A DNA stretch of 64,000 nt from Pandoraea horticolens (GCF_902459555.1 NZ_CABPSM010000003.1:1-64000), one strand, 5' to 3'. Counted from the stretch's first letter, positions 1 to 8,839 are shown. Numbers and translations are program-made. Notes: generated by a model from the sequence alone, not told the origin.

Positions 1-56
1 GACGCAGTCACTGGGGGCTGGGAGCGCGTGGCTCCAGTGCTGGAAACTCGATTCAT
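1..56 (-). CDS. 5' end of a second helix-turn-helix repeat protein (partial, runs off left edge)
   Basis: Only the first 18-19 codons are in the window, beginning MNRVSSTGATRSQPPVTA on the minus strand. They match the N-terminus of the eight-repeat protein at 34203-36026 except for Glu to Gly at residue 8. Because the upstream DNA is also duplicated, this is very probably the start of a paralog. Whether it carries the repeat array cannot be seen. A one-base difference just upstream of the ATG (an extra base near 78-80 here) breaks the longer upstream reading frame. That supports translation starting at this ATG in both copies. Confidence 0.6.
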   Translation of the reverse strand, partial: MNRVSSTGATRSQPPVTA

Positions 57-157
57 GGCTTCAGAGGATAGAAATTTCGGCGATCACGATTGACTGTCGC
101 ATAGTCTCGCCATCTGCACTTGCATGAATCGCTCAGTGCGCGACGCGCTCGGCCGGA
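1..157. repeat. Duplicate of 35971-36126 (5' end and upstream region of the repeat-protein gene)
   Basis: Positions 1-142 match 35971-36111 with one substitution (position 34) and one short indel near 78-81. Similarity then fades through about 157. The two copies are in the same orientation, about 36 kb apart. The duplicated segment holds the first codons and roughly 90-100 bp upstream, so any promoter and leader of the repeat gene would be shared. Confidence 0.85.
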
Positions 158-164
158 TGGGGGC

Positions 165-394
165 TGTCGCGGTAAGCGGTGCTACGGTTATGCGATCAGG
201 GAATAGAATTGCTCAGCCAGAGACGGACAACTTCCCTTGGGGGGCAAGCCTCGACCCTTGTGAATCATGTGGATGGCCCCGATGCCGCCCAAGATGGGGG
301 GCAAGCCTGGAAACTCAGTGGCCTGCAACGCCATATCTGCCGGTCCGACGCAGTCCCCGCCGGATCGATTCGAACAATCCATTTATCCGCAAAC
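165..394. other. Intergenic stretch between the duplicated fragment and the hydrolase
   Basis: No convincing gene on either strand. A short direct repeat (GGGGGGCAAGCCT) occurs near 240 and near 298. The sequence looks like debris at the edge of a rearranged region. Confidence 0.4.
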
Positions 395-964
395 ATGGGC
401 TCCTCACTTCCGCCTGCCGGTACCGTACTCCTGCTGATCGATTTGCAAAAGGCGATTGATCATCCGAGTTGGGGAGAGCGAAATAACCCTGACGCCGAGC
501 GGCAAGTCAGCCGATTGCTTGTTCACTGGCGCAGCCAAGGTTGGCCGGTATGGCACGTTCGGCACGATTCCACGAATCCGAATTCTCACTACCGGCCGGG
601 GCAGCCGGGGCATGAATTCAAGTCCGAGGTCGTACCCATGGCCGGTGAGCCGGTCATCCCGAAACGGACGAACAGCGCATTCATCGGAACTGATCTGGAA
701 GATCGGCTTCGCGTTGGGAGCCATGACACGTTGGTCGTGGCAGGCGTCATCACGAATAATTCAATCGAGGTAACGGTTCGCATGGCCGGTAACTTGGGTT
801 TTCAAACGTGGCTCGTTGCCGACGGCTGCTTCACGTTTGCCCGGACCGACTGGAACGGCACGGCACGAAGCGCCGAGGATGTCCACGCGATGTCGCTAGC
901 CAACCTTGACGCTGAATACTGCACTGTGACGACCGTTGATGCGCTGTTGGGCGCGTCCAGCTAA
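395..964 (+). CDS. Isochorismatase-family hydrolase with Ser at the nucleophile position
   Basis: A 189-residue protein with the isochorismatase-like alpha/beta/alpha fold: the LLLIDLQ strand with Asp16, a Lys at about residue 90 (PKRTNSAF), and the GVITNNSIEVTVRMAG segment where the family usually carries the catalytic Cys. Here that position reads T120-N-N-S123, so Ser replaces Cys; related family members with TNNS exist. The substrate is unknown; family members hydrolyse amides and vinyl ethers such as nicotinamide, N-carbamoyl compounds or isochorismate. The start was chosen at the ATG just before the conserved core. The frame is open upstream, but that stretch looks non-coding, and no clear ribosome binding site is visible. 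It stands alone between the duplicated island fragment and argC. Confidence 0.8.
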   Translation: MGSSLPPAGTVLLLIDLQKAIDHPSWGERNNPDAERQVSRLLVHWRSQGWPVWHVRHDSTNPNSHYRPGQPGHEFKSEVVPMAGEPVIPKRTNSAFIGTDLEDRLRVGSHDTLVVAGVITNNSIEVTVRMAGNLGFQTWLVADGCFTFARTDWNGTARSAEDVHAMSLANLDAEYCTVTTVDALLGASS

Positions 965-1085
965 ATTCGTTCGAAGACCGAGAGAAAGCGCAACCGGAAA
1001 GCGACGTTCGACGGCCACCGACCAGATCGACAACGATCGTTGGTGTGTGTGGCAGCCGAACGTCAGCGCAAGCCATCGGCCCGTA

Positions 1086-2012
1086 TTACTGCGTGAGCAT
1101 CAAGTTCAGGTTCTGAACCGCAGCCCCGGATGCGCCCTTGCCAAGATTATCGAACACCGCAGATAACAGAACCTGCCCGTGTTCCACGTTGGAAAATACG
1201 CTCAAGCGCATGTCGTTCGTACCGTTCAGTGCCTGCGGATCCAGGTGCTTCAAGACGCTCGATTCGTGCTGTGGCAAGACATGTACGTGGGCCGAGTCTG
1301 CATAGTGGTGTGCGAGACATGCGTGCAGCATGCCGCTGTCCACATTCGGAGCCAGCAGCCGCAACTCCAAGGGCACCGTCAGCACGATGCCCTGGCGGAA
1401 CGAGCCATACGCAGGGACGAAGACTGGACGCTGCGCGAGTCCGGCGTGCTGCTGAATCTCCGGGGTGTGCTTATGTGCGAGTTCCAGGCCATATACCGTG
1501 TATGACGATGCGTTGACTGCACCTGGCCCCTCGTGTTCTTCCACGCCGGCACGCCCACGTCCGGAGTAGCCGGACACCGCGTAAATGCTGACCGGGTAGT
1601 CGTCTGGTATGAGCCCGGCTTTTAGCAGCGGATGCAGCAGGCCGATCGCACCGGTCGGATAACAACCGGGATTGGTGACTCGACGTGCGTTCGCGATGCG
1701 TTCCGCCTGTCCCGGCACCATCTCAGGGAAACCGTATGTCCAGCCCGGTTGCGTGCGGTGGGCCGAACTCGCGTCGATGACCCTGACGGCGGGATTGGCA
1801 ATGGTAGCGATCGCCTGGCGCGCGGCGTCGTCGGGTAGGCAGAGGATGGCGATGTCGCAGGCGTTGATGGCTTCGGCGCGCCGCTTCGGATCCTTGCGCT
1901 CCGCCGCGGGAAGCGTAAACAGCTTCAGGTCGCTTCGATCGCGAAGCCGTTCATGGATTTGCAACCCGGTGGTGCCTTGGTCGCCGTCGATGAAAACAAC
2001 GGGAGAGTTCAT
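1086..2012 (-). CDS. argC: N-acetyl-gamma-glutamyl-phosphate reductase, type 2
   Basis: A 308-residue enzyme of arginine biosynthesis that reduces N-acetyl-glutamyl-phosphate to the semialdehyde with NADPH. The N-terminal dinucleotide-binding stretch [15 protein letters not shown] and the catalytic-Cys motif [15 protein letters not shown] (about residues 112-126) are clear. The length of about 310 residues marks the short type 2 form rather than the 330-350-residue type 1. It is divergently transcribed from a LysR-type regulator 125 bp away. That arrangement suggests regulation by the neighbour, although a role in arginine control is not shown. Beta-proteobacteria often carry a separate type 1 argC elsewhere, so this may be a secondary copy. 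Confidence 0.93.
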   Translation of the reverse strand: MNSPVVFIDGDQGTTGLQIHERLRDRSDLKLFTLPAAERKDPKRRAEAINACDIAILCLPDDAARQAIATIANPAVRVIDASSAHRTQPGWTYGFPEMVPGQAERIANARRVTNPGCYPTGAIGLLHPLLKAGLIPDDYPVSIYAVSGYSGRGRAGVEEHEGPGAVNASSYTVYGLELAHKHTPEIQQHAGLAQRPVFVPAYGSFRQGIVLTVPLELRLLAPNVDSGMLHACLAHHYADSAHVHVLPQHESSVLKHLDPQALNGTNDMRLSVFSNVEHGQVLLSAVFDNLGKGASGAAVQNLNLMLTQ

Positions 2013-2089
2013 GCGCGAAATACTCCGGTGACTGGGTCATAACACGTAGAGAGCCCCTATCTTCCGCGCGCCGTTAGAATAGTTAAAGT

Positions 2090-2113
2090 TGAATTTCATA
2101 ATGCTAACATTCA
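2090..2113. promoter_or_regulatory. Possible LysR operator in the argC-lysR intergenic region
   Basis: The inverted repeat TGAAT-N14-ATTCA sits in an AT-rich stretch between the divergent genes, 25 bp before the regulator start. The placement fits LysR autoregulation, but the arms are only 5 bp, so this is tentative. Confidence 0.3.
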
Positions 2114-2137
2114 GTATTTCTGAAGCTGGACGCCGAC

Positions 2138-3022
2138 ATGCGAGAGATCAGCCTGGACCGCTTGCGTACCCTGGTCGCGATTGCCGACCGTGGTTCATTC
2201 GTCGACGCAGCGCGCGCGCTGCACCTGGCGCCACCCACGGTCAGCCTCCACATTGCCGAACTGGAAGACCGCATTGGGGCACCGCTCCTGTCACGCAAGC
2301 GTGGACATGTTCGCCCGTCGGCGATAGGCGAGATGTTGATAGGGCGCGCGCGTCGACTGCTGGCCGACGCGGAGCAGGCGTTGGATGATGTTCACCGCCA
2401 GGTGCAAGGGCTGGCCGGACGCGTGCGGCTCGGGGCATCGACCGGCGCGATCGCGCATCTGTTGCCGCAAGCGCTCGAAGTGTTGCGCCAACGCCATCCC
2501 GCGATCGACATTCAGATTGCGGTGCTCACTTCACATGAAACGCTAACCCGGCTGGCCGACGGAACGCTGGATGTCGGGCTGGTTGCTCTGCCTCAGCCCC
2601 CGGCGGCCGGGCTCGTGGTCAAGCCTTGGCGTCGAGATCCCGTCATGGCCTTCGTGCCGGCACATTGGCGGTGTCCGGCGCGCATCACACCTCAGTGGCT
2701 CGCGGCTCAGCCTCTCATTCTTAATGACGCCACCACGTCTCTCTCGCGTCTGACTGCGGAGTGGTTTGCTACTGGCGGGCACCATCCTGTGCCGCGCATT
2801 CAGCTCAACTACAACGATGCAATCAAGAGTCTGGTCGCGGCAGGTTACGGGGCTGCGCTGTTGCCCCATGAGGCAACGACGCCTTCGTCCGACCCGCGCG
2901 TTGCCATGCGTTCGCTGCGTCCTGCGTTGTGGCGTCGCCTTGGCGTTGCCCATCGCGCAGGGTACGTCGAACGTTCCACGCAACACGTACTCGATGTGTT
3001 GTGGGCGCTCCGATTAGCGTAG
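2138..3022 (+). CDS. LysR-family transcriptional regulator
   Basis: A 294-residue protein with the classic LysR winged helix-turn-helix in residues 1-60 (LDRLRTLVAIADRGSF, then AARALHLAPPTVSLHIAELE). A periplasmic-binding-like effector domain follows from about residue 90, beginning GRVRLGASTGAIAHLL. It is divergent from argC, and LysR proteins often control the divergent neighbour, so argC is the likeliest target. The effector cannot be read from sequence. The start is the ATG directly before the HTH. Confidence 0.92.
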   Translation: MREISLDRLRTLVAIADRGSFVDAARALHLAPPTVSLHIAELEDRIGAPLLSRKRGHVRPSAIGEMLIGRARRLLADAEQALDDVHRQVQGLAGRVRLGASTGAIAHLLPQALEVLRQRHPAIDIQIAVLTSHETLTRLADGTLDVGLVALPQPPAAGLVVKPWRRDPVMAFVPAHWRCPARITPQWLAAQPLILNDATTSLSRLTAEWFATGGHHPVPRIQLNYNDAIKSLVAAGYGAALLPHEATTPSSDPRVAMRSLRPALWRRLGVAHRAGYVERSTQHVLDVLWALRLA

Positions 3023-3177
3023 GAATTGCCGCTCTCTGCCTCGGCGTGTTCTGGCTGGCACGGTAGCCTATTGCAGGCCACGGCGAATGCATGGCGGATC
3101 TGTAGAAATCCGGCCGGCCGAACCGGGATCGAAATCAATCCGATTGCCCGCGAGCGCTGTGAACCGAGACCGGCCCG

Positions 3178-4320
3178 CTACACCGCTGGTGTCTTTCCTG
3201 GCTCAGGGCCAATGCCCGTAGCATTTCCCGCGGCTTCGATCAGCCAGACCAATCTCTCCATCTTTAGCTGTCCAACGTGCTTTGAGGTCAGCCGCGAATC
3301 AACCCGGCTTACCACCACTAGATCAAGCGAGGGTACGACGACTGCGTACTGACCCAAATGACCGTCGGCCCAATAGGTGGCACGTTCCAGTGCTGCGTTG
3401 GGGCCGCGAGGTCCATCTGCCGGCGTGCTAGTCCACCACATATATCCGTAGCCGCCCGTGGGGGTATTCGAATAGGGGCGAGTGGATTCGGCCACCCACG
3501 CCGCTGGAACGACTTGTCTGTCGCGCCAGCGTCCGTTGTGCAGGTATAGCAAAGCAAAGCGGGCGAAATCACGTGTGCTCATATCTAACGGGTACGCGGG
3601 GTAGCGTGTGGCGGGTTCGCCCGATACGTAGTGCCCATCCGATGGCCGGTAATCCTGCATGCCGATAGGGTCGGCAATCTCTCGCTTCAGCGCCGTAAAA
3701 ATATCGTTGCCTGCGGCCTGCCGGTAGATTGCGCCGACCGTGTTGAAGTCCCAGTTGTTGTAGTACCAGAACTCGCCCGGCGAGTGACTGTAGCGGGGCG
3801 GTTTTGCGGCTTGCATCGCCGCCGTCTCATACACGGTCGGATGATAGATCCCCGAGCGTGCTTGCAGCATCATCCGGACCGTGGCCTGTTTTTCCGTCGG
3901 TGACAGTGACGGGGCGTTGTCGTCAATGCCTAACTGGGCGAGCGTGGCGTCAAGATGGATCTGTCCATGCGCGACTGCGATGCCGATGAGTGCGCTCATG
4001 AGGCTCTTGCGCGCCGAATAGAGATTCGATCTTGCCGATACGTCTCCCCATTCCGCCACGACCATCCCATGGTGGACGATCATGCCGGACGTCGAGCCTT
4101 CCCGTTTTGCATACCCGATAGCCTTATCGATGCCCTCTTGCGAGAACCCCTGCGTTGCAGGCGCCGTGCGCTGCCATTCGGTGCCGGGAAAGGAGGATTG
4201 CGAGTCGTATTGAACGGGCGCAGATGCCGGACGGTCATTGGTCGAGCATGCGCCACACGTCAACGCAAGCAAGATTGCAACGGCCTTGCCGGCCAAGTAA
4301 CGGGGGGCGTCATTTTCCAT
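3178..4320 (-). CDS. Serine hydrolase, class C beta-lactamase / 6-aminohexanoate-dimer hydrolase-like, exported
   Basis: A 380-residue protein of the beta-lactamase-related serine hydrolase family. The N-terminus has a hydrophobic signal (residues 12-22) ending in a Cys at residue 25 (GAC) that could be lipidated, though the lipobox is not canonical. The SxxK nucleophile motif is S102-A-R-K105, and a YNN motif (FWYYNNWDF) provides the second catalytic Tyr. The overall pattern is closest to 6-aminohexanoate-dimer hydrolase and esterase EstB-type enzymes rather than true beta-lactamases. Likely activity is ester or amide hydrolysis in the periplasm or at the membrane; the substrate is unknown. 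It is monocistronic and convergent with the LysR gene. Confidence 0.82.
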   Translation of the reverse strand: MENDAPRYLAGKAVAILLALTCGACSTNDRPASAPVQYDSQSSFPGTEWQRTAPATQGFSQEGIDKAIGYAKREGSTSGMIVHHGMVVAEWGDVSARSNLYSARKSLMSALIGIAVAHGQIHLDATLAQLGIDDNAPSLSPTEKQATVRMMLQARSGIYHPTVYETAAMQAAKPPRYSHSPGEFWYYNNWDFNTVGAIYRQAAGNDIFTALKREIADPIGMQDYRPSDGHYVSGEPATRYPAYPLDMSTRDFARFALLYLHNGRWRDRQVVPAAWVAESTRPYSNTPTGGYGYMWWTSTPADGPRGPNAALERATYWADGHLGQYAVVVPSLDLVVVSRVDSRLTSKHVGQLKMERLVWLIEAAGNATGIGPEPGKTPAV

Positions 4321-4622
4321 TATTCATGTCGCTTTTTAGTCGCGTCGAGAAATCACGTGTCACCCAGAGGCGAGACGCCGGAGCGCATACAAGGCGAGTC
4401 TCCTTCATGTCATCATTTGGTCCCGGCGGCGTGGCGGTAGCATGCCGCAGTCACCGGATTCCGGTCAATAACGACTGAAATTCGGACGCGCCAACTTTCA
4501 AACCGCAGGAATGCTGACGATGGGTTCAGCGGCAAACGCCAGCAGCAATATCTGCATGAAAGCCCGGAAGACAGCCATCAATGGCGTGCCTCCCAACGCC
4601 CTCATGGACGGGCCAGTTTTGC
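4321..4622. other. Intergenic region between the serine hydrolase and the MerR fusion
   Basis: About 300 bp with no supported gene. Short reading frames here have no start signals or recognizable products. The right end runs into the MerR-type promoter. Confidence 0.4.
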
Positions 4623-4653
4623 TTGCACCTGACGCTACGTCAGCTTTTATCGT
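4623..4653 (+). promoter_or_regulatory. MerR-type promoter with operator palindrome
   Basis: A -35-like TTGCAC (4623-4628) and a -10-like TATCGT (4648-4653) are separated by 19 bp. Between them lies the perfect inverted repeat CTGACG-CTA-CGTCAG (4629-4643). A long 19-bp spacer containing a dyad is the hallmark of promoters activated by MerR-family proteins through DNA distortion. It precedes the MerR-fusion gene start by 24 bp, so autoregulation is expected. Confidence 0.7.
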
Positions 4654-4676
4654 TGATACCGACGACTGATAAGGCA

Positions 4677-6569
4677 ATGCGACTAAAAATCGGCGAACTG
4701 GCAAAGAAGGTGGGACTGAGCGTTCGGGCCCTGCATCACTATGACGCAATCGGGTTGCTGTCACCGTCGCAGCGCACCGACGGTGGCGCGCGTCTGTATG
4801 GGCGAGACGACCTGATCCGGCTGCATCGTATCGAGGCACTGAAACGGTTCGGGTATTCGCTTCCCGACATCAAGGCCAGCCTTGACGGCCAACAGGCCGG
4901 TGTACCGCTACAGATTCTGCAGCGCCAGATTGCAGAGTTAAACGAGCAGGCGTTGCGCGCGCAGCGCCTTGGTCGCCACTTGCAATACATCGTCGACATG
5001 ATTGCCGCCGGCGGCGAGGCCACGGCGACCGGCTGGCTGAACACTCTGGAGCTCGTGAACATGTATCAAAAGCACCTTGACGACGACGAACTCGATGCGC
5101 TGCTTGCATCCGGGCCGGATACGGTCCCGCCTACGGATCCGGCATGGGGTGAACTCATCGATGAGGTTCGCTGTGCCGTGCAGCAAGCGCTGCCGGCCGA
5201 AAGCGGCGCGGCTCAGGCGCTGGCGTGGCGCTGGATTCGGCTCGTGATCCGAATGACGTGCAACGACCCGGCGCTCGCCACCAAGCTGACGATGATGCAG
5301 CTTGGCGAGCCGCGCGCCCAGCAAATCGCCGGTATTACGGCGGAGATGTTGGCATGGATCGACAAAGTGTTCACGCACGCGCGCTGTGCACTGCTTGCCA
5401 AGTACCTCAGCCCGGCGCAGGCGGAAGAGGTGCGGCGTCGCCAGTTCGCCACCTTGAAAAATCGGGCATGGCCAGCGCTGGTGGCCGAACTGAGGGCACA
5501 TAGGGACGCGGGCGTCGACGCGGGCGCCACACCGGTGCAGGCAATCGTCGAGCGCTGGCAGCAGTTGTTTCGCGAGAGCTTCTGTGGAGATGACGCCGTC
5601 CTGGAGGCACGCGTGCGCGACGCCTTGATGCGCGAACCGGACCTGCAACTGGGCGTCGGCCTCGACGACTCGCTGCTGGCCTATCTGCACAAGGCCTATA
5701 TCGTTGGTCACGACATGACACCGGCTAACGCGGGACCCAAGCCGAGTGCGTTGATGGTGGCAACGCAGCGGGCCGCGCATCAACTGCTCGATCGGCCGCT
5801 GGTGCTTGAAGACCCGGTCGCATTGACCATCCTCGGTGCGGCCGAAGCACAGGCATTGCGCGACGATATCGACAGGTTCCGTCATCCGACGTCGGTGGGA
5901 ATGCGTAGCTCGGTGGTCGCACGCAGCCGGCTTGCCGACGATGTGTGGGCCGAGGCGGTTGAACGGGGTATTCGCCAGTACGTGGTCCTCGGCGCGGGAC
6001 TTGATACCAGTGCGTACCGGCATCCCGATGCACCGGGTCGTCTCTTCGAGGTCGACCTGCCGGCGACGCAGCAGTGGAAACAGGCGCGCTTGCGCGATAC
6101 TGGCATTGCAGTACCGCCGTCGCTGCATTTCGTGCCGGTCGATTTTGAGAGCGTCGGACTCGCGGAGGGGTTGGCGCGTGCCGGTTTCGATGCGGATGCC
6201 CCCGCCATTTTCAGTTGGCTGGGCGTGACGATGTATCTCGACGAGGCCGCCGTCATTGAAACCTTGCGCTTCATCGCCGGCTGCGCCAAAGGCAGCGCAG
6301 TGCTGTTCGAATATGTGATGCCGCTGTCGAGCTTGCCTCCGGGTATGCGCATCGCGATGGAGCAGTTGACGGCGCAATTCGCGGCGCGGGGCGAGCCGTG
6401 GAAGAGCTTCTTCGACCCTGCGGCGCTGGCCGAGACGTTGATCACACTTGGTTTTAGCCACAGCAACACGTGGACCCCGGACGAGTTGAACCAGCGTTAT
6501 CTCGAGAACCGCGCCGACGGTCTGCATATCGGTGCGACACCCGCGCGTCTGGTTCTGGCAACCGTCTAA
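4677..6569 (+). CDS. MerR regulator fused to TipAS-like domain and class I SAM-dependent methyltransferase
   Basis: A 630-residue three-part protein. Residues 1-70 are a MerR winged HTH (KIGELAKKVGLSVRALHHYD, then YGRDDLIRLHRIEALKRFGY) with a coiled-coil dimer helix to about 115. Residues 120-340 are helical, with the layout of TipAS/antibiotic-recognition regions of TipAL-type regulators (NMYQKHLDDDELDALL). From about residue 360 a methyltransferase of the leucine-carboxyl-methyltransferase/TIGR00027 type follows, with the SAM motif QYVVLGAGLDTSAYR. The start was placed at the ATG before MRLKIGEL because the promoter dyad ends 24 bp upstream. The fusion suggests a ligand-responsive regulator that also methylates something, perhaps a drug; the substrate is unknown. 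No separate target gene follows, so it may mainly control itself. Confidence 0.85.
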   Translation: MRLKIGELAKKVGLSVRALHHYDAIGLLSPSQRTDGGARLYGRDDLIRLHRIEALKRFGYSLPDIKASLDGQQAGVPLQILQRQIAELNEQALRAQRLGRHLQYIVDMIAAGGEATATGWLNTLELVNMYQKHLDDDELDALLASGPDTVPPTDPAWGELIDEVRCAVQQALPAESGAAQALAWRWIRLVIRMTCNDPALATKLTMMQLGEPRAQQIAGITAEMLAWIDKVFTHARCALLAKYLSPAQAEEVRRRQFATLKNRAWPALVAELRAHRDAGVDAGATPVQAIVERWQQLFRESFCGDDAVLEARVRDALMREPDLQLGVGLDDSLLAYLHKAYIVGHDMTPANAGPKPSALMVATQRAAHQLLDRPLVLEDPVALTILGAAEAQALRDDIDRFRHPTSVGMRSSVVARSRLADDVWAEAVERGIRQYVVLGAGLDTSAYRHPDAPGRLFEVDLPATQQWKQARLRDTGIAVPPSLHFVPVDFESVGLAEGLARAGFDADAPAIFSWLGVTMYLDEAAVIETLRFIAGCAKGSAVLFEYVMPLSSLPPGMRIAMEQLTAQFAARGEPWKSFFDPAALAETLITLGFSHSNTWTPDELNQRYLENRADGLHIGATPARLVLATV

Positions 6570-6629
6570 AAGTGTTTCCCGCCTTGCCCTCGTGAGGGCG
6601 AATCCCCTCCTTCCGTGAGGTCGGGGGAG

Positions 6630-6788
6630 GATGGTGGCCGATGCCACCGCGCTATGCGCCCATCTGGAAGCGCACGATGTCCGCATCGTCAAGGCATTCG
6701 CGATGCAGACTTCGGACTGCGATGCTTCGTCTTCGCCGATCCGGACGGCAATCGCATCGATGTCGGCGAGCCCGTCACACGCGATTGA
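6630..6788 (+). pseudogene. Frameshifted remnant of a glyoxalase/VOC protein
   Basis: One frame reads ADATALCAHLEAHDVRIV; about 75 bases later another frame reads CFVFADPDGNRIDVGEPV and stops at 6786-6788. Together these are the last half of a vicinal-oxygen-chelate domain, whose usual ending is FADPDGN. The N-terminal half is missing and the two parts are out of frame, so this is a dead fragment. Confidence 0.7.
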
Positions 6789-6799
6789 ACGCCGTCGGC

Positions 6800-7756
6800 T
6801 CAGAAGCCGAGTTGTTTGACGAACGCGTCAACGGGCCTCGACCACATCTTCCCGCCATAGGAGAGCAGCAGATGGCCGTCGTGGCCGGGTAAGTCTTCCG
6901 TGTGAATGAACTGCGCGGGGCTGCCCGCTGCGGCAAACGCATCGAACCATTGCTGTGGGGCATCGGAACCCCAGTACTGATCGTTGCGTGCGTAGAGCCA
7001 GAGGCCGGGGATCTTCGTCGTCTTGCCGAATTCCCCGTAGACGGTCTGCATCTGCTCTGGATCGCAACTGTGTCCCGGCGCGCGCTCGGGCATGCCACCC
7101 GCGCCGCCCGAGAAGTTGATGTAGCCGATCACGCCGGGTGGGTTGGTTGCGGCCGTCGCCACGGTGGTGAAGCCGCCGACCGAGCGACCTTCGAGCACGA
7201 TGCGCGCCTTGTCGGCCCACGGCTGTGCGCGAACCCAACTCACCGCGGCGAGATTCGCTTGCGCCGTGACCTTGCCGAGTTTCTCGAAGTCAGGGCGGCG
7301 TGTGCACCTGCCGTGCATGTCGAACGAGGCGCCGGAGTTCTCGCGATCCGGCCCCCCCGTCTGGCCGTAACCAACACGAACCGGCGCGACGATGGCGAAG
7401 CCCTTGGCGAGCCAGTAACGCACGTGCCCCTTGGGAATCGGTTGGTTCAGCTTCGCCCGCACCAGGGCATCGGAGGCGCGTCCGTGCTCGAAGATGAGCA
7501 CCGGGAATGGTCCGGTGCCTGTCGGTTTGTAAAGCTCGGTGTGCATGGCGATATCGCCGCCGAAGGTGCCCGCACCCGGCACCACGATGGACACGATTTC
7601 CGGCGCGGGATCGTTGGCCGCAGCAGATGGGGGCGCCTCAGCGACGGCCTCGCCGGTCGCGGCAACGGCCGTCGGGATGCCGGAGAAAGGCATCGCCAGA
7701 AGGAAGGCGCAAAGCGACCCTGCGCAGAGTCGTGAACGTGCGGCGAAACGTGTCAT
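6800..7756 (-). CDS. Secreted alpha/beta hydrolase (dienelactone-hydrolase-like)
   Basis: A 318-residue protein with an N-terminal signal peptide (hydrophobic core CAGSLCAFLLAMPF, cleavage likely after AVA near residue 32). The alpha/beta hydrolase core follows: the oxyanion-region strand PFPVLIFEHGR, the nucleophile elbow G-R-S-V-G-G, and a C-terminal GHDGH that carries the probable catalytic His. Two Cys pairs in the middle (HGRCTR, GHSCDP) may form a disulfide, as expected for a periplasmic enzyme. The substrate is not evident. It stands alone, convergent with the VOC remnant. Confidence 0.8.
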   Translation of the reverse strand: MTRFAARSRLCAGSLCAFLLAMPFSGIPTAVAATGEAVAEAPPSAAANDPAPEIVSIVVPGAGTFGGDIAMHTELYKPTGTGPFPVLIFEHGRASDALVRAKLNQPIPKGHVRYWLAKGFAIVAPVRVGYGQTGGPDRENSGASFDMHGRCTRRPDFEKLGKVTAQANLAAVSWVRAQPWADKARIVLEGRSVGGFTTVATAATNPPGVIGYINFSGGAGGMPERAPGHSCDPEQMQTVYGEFGKTTKIPGLWLYARNDQYWGSDAPQQWFDAFAAAGSPAQFIHTEDLPGHDGHLLLSYGGKMWSRPVDAFVKQLGF

Positions 7757-7917
7757 GGTGATGTGGGTGTCCCCGTGTCATGTTGCGTACCTTGTGTCCG
7801 ACGGCGGCGTCTCGGCCGCCGTTTGGCGCACAGACTGGGGCTCATACTACTTCGCGGCATGGGGCGGCGACACTCATGCGAACGACTGACGGACCGATGC
7901 AGCCGGCGTTCGGCGGC

Positions 7918-8670
7918 CTACCCCTGCGGGCTGGCCGATTCCTGCGCGCGGCGCAGGCGCTCGCGGCTGTTGGTGAGGTGAGTGCGCATCGCTGCGCGGG
8001 CCGCTTCCGGATCGCGTCGTGCAATGGCGTTGTAGATGTCTTCGTGTTCGCGATTCACGCGATTGAGATACGACACCTGATCGTCGTCGGCCAGTGCGGC
8101 GGAATTCACACGCGTACGCGGAATGATCGTGTTGCCGAGTTGTTCGAGAATATCGTGGAAATATCGGTTGCCGGTTGCGCTCGCCACTTGCAGGTGGAAG
8201 GCGACGTCGGCGGTCACGGCGTTGCCGGTGCGTTGACGGACGTGCATCTCGAAGTCGTCCAGCGCCTGACGCATCAGCTTGAGTTGCGTATCGGTCCGGC
8301 GATTTGCCGCCAGCCCCGCCGCTTCCGTCTCCAGCGAAATACGCAATTCGAGAATCGCCATCACGTCGAGCATCGTCAGAATGCTGTTGGTGTCGACCTG
8401 CAGAGAGTTCTCGCGCGGGGCCTCAAGCACGAACGTGCCGATGCCGTGACGCGTCTCCACCAGTTGAGCGGCTTGCAGGCGGGAGATCGCCTCGCGGACC
8501 ACGGTGCGGCTCACCCCGAGGCTTTCCATGATGGCCGACTCGGTCGGCAGCTTGTCGCCCGGGCGGAACGTGCCGCTGCGAATCTGCTCGGACAAGGCGC
8601 TCACCACCTCTTCCGTGAGGCTGCGAGACTTGCGGCGAGGACGTGCGGGCAAGGGGCTGGTCATGGACAT
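7918..8670 (-). CDS. GntR-family regulator, FadR/FCD subfamily
   Basis: A 250-residue regulator. Residues 15-85 are the GntR winged helix-turn-helix (LPTESAIMESLGVSRTVVRE, then RHGIGTFVLE). From about residue 105 comes an all-helical FCD effector domain with the usual acidic/His metal-binding pattern (LELRISLETEAAGLAA, then THLTNSRERLRR). FCD regulators commonly sense sugar acids. Its place at the edge of the aldarate gene region, beside the porin and dehydratase, makes it the likely repressor of that regulon. The upstream region contains the dyad CTTATCG...CGATAAG (about 8716-8751), a possible autoregulatory site. Confidence 0.9.
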   Translation of the reverse strand: MSMTSPLPARPRRKSRSLTEEVVSALSEQIRSGTFRPGDKLPTESAIMESLGVSRTVVREAISRLQAAQLVETRHGIGTFVLEAPRENSLQVDTNSILTMLDVMAILELRISLETEAAGLAANRRTDTQLKLMRQALDDFEMHVRQRTGNAVTADVAFHLQVASATGNRYFHDILEQLGNTIIPRTRVNSAALADDDQVSYLNRVNREHEDIYNAIARRDPEAARAAMRTHLTNSRERLRRAQESASPQG

Positions 8671-8839
8671 GGCGTCGTGGGAATGGAGGGTGACAAAAAA
8701 CGCCCTCAGTTTACCTTATCGACCGTCACATACATACGACAACCGATAAGAATCGACCGCCAATGCCACCCCCCCAATAACGACCGGGCATCGGCGGCCA
8801 AAAGCACAACCTCGTGCGACTTCTCGCGACCACTCATGA

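Noticed and set aside
4938-6692. 584-codon open frame antisense to the MerR-methyltransferase gene
   Set aside because: It is a shadow of the GC-rich codon pattern with no recognizable domains. The plus-strand protein has clear motifs.
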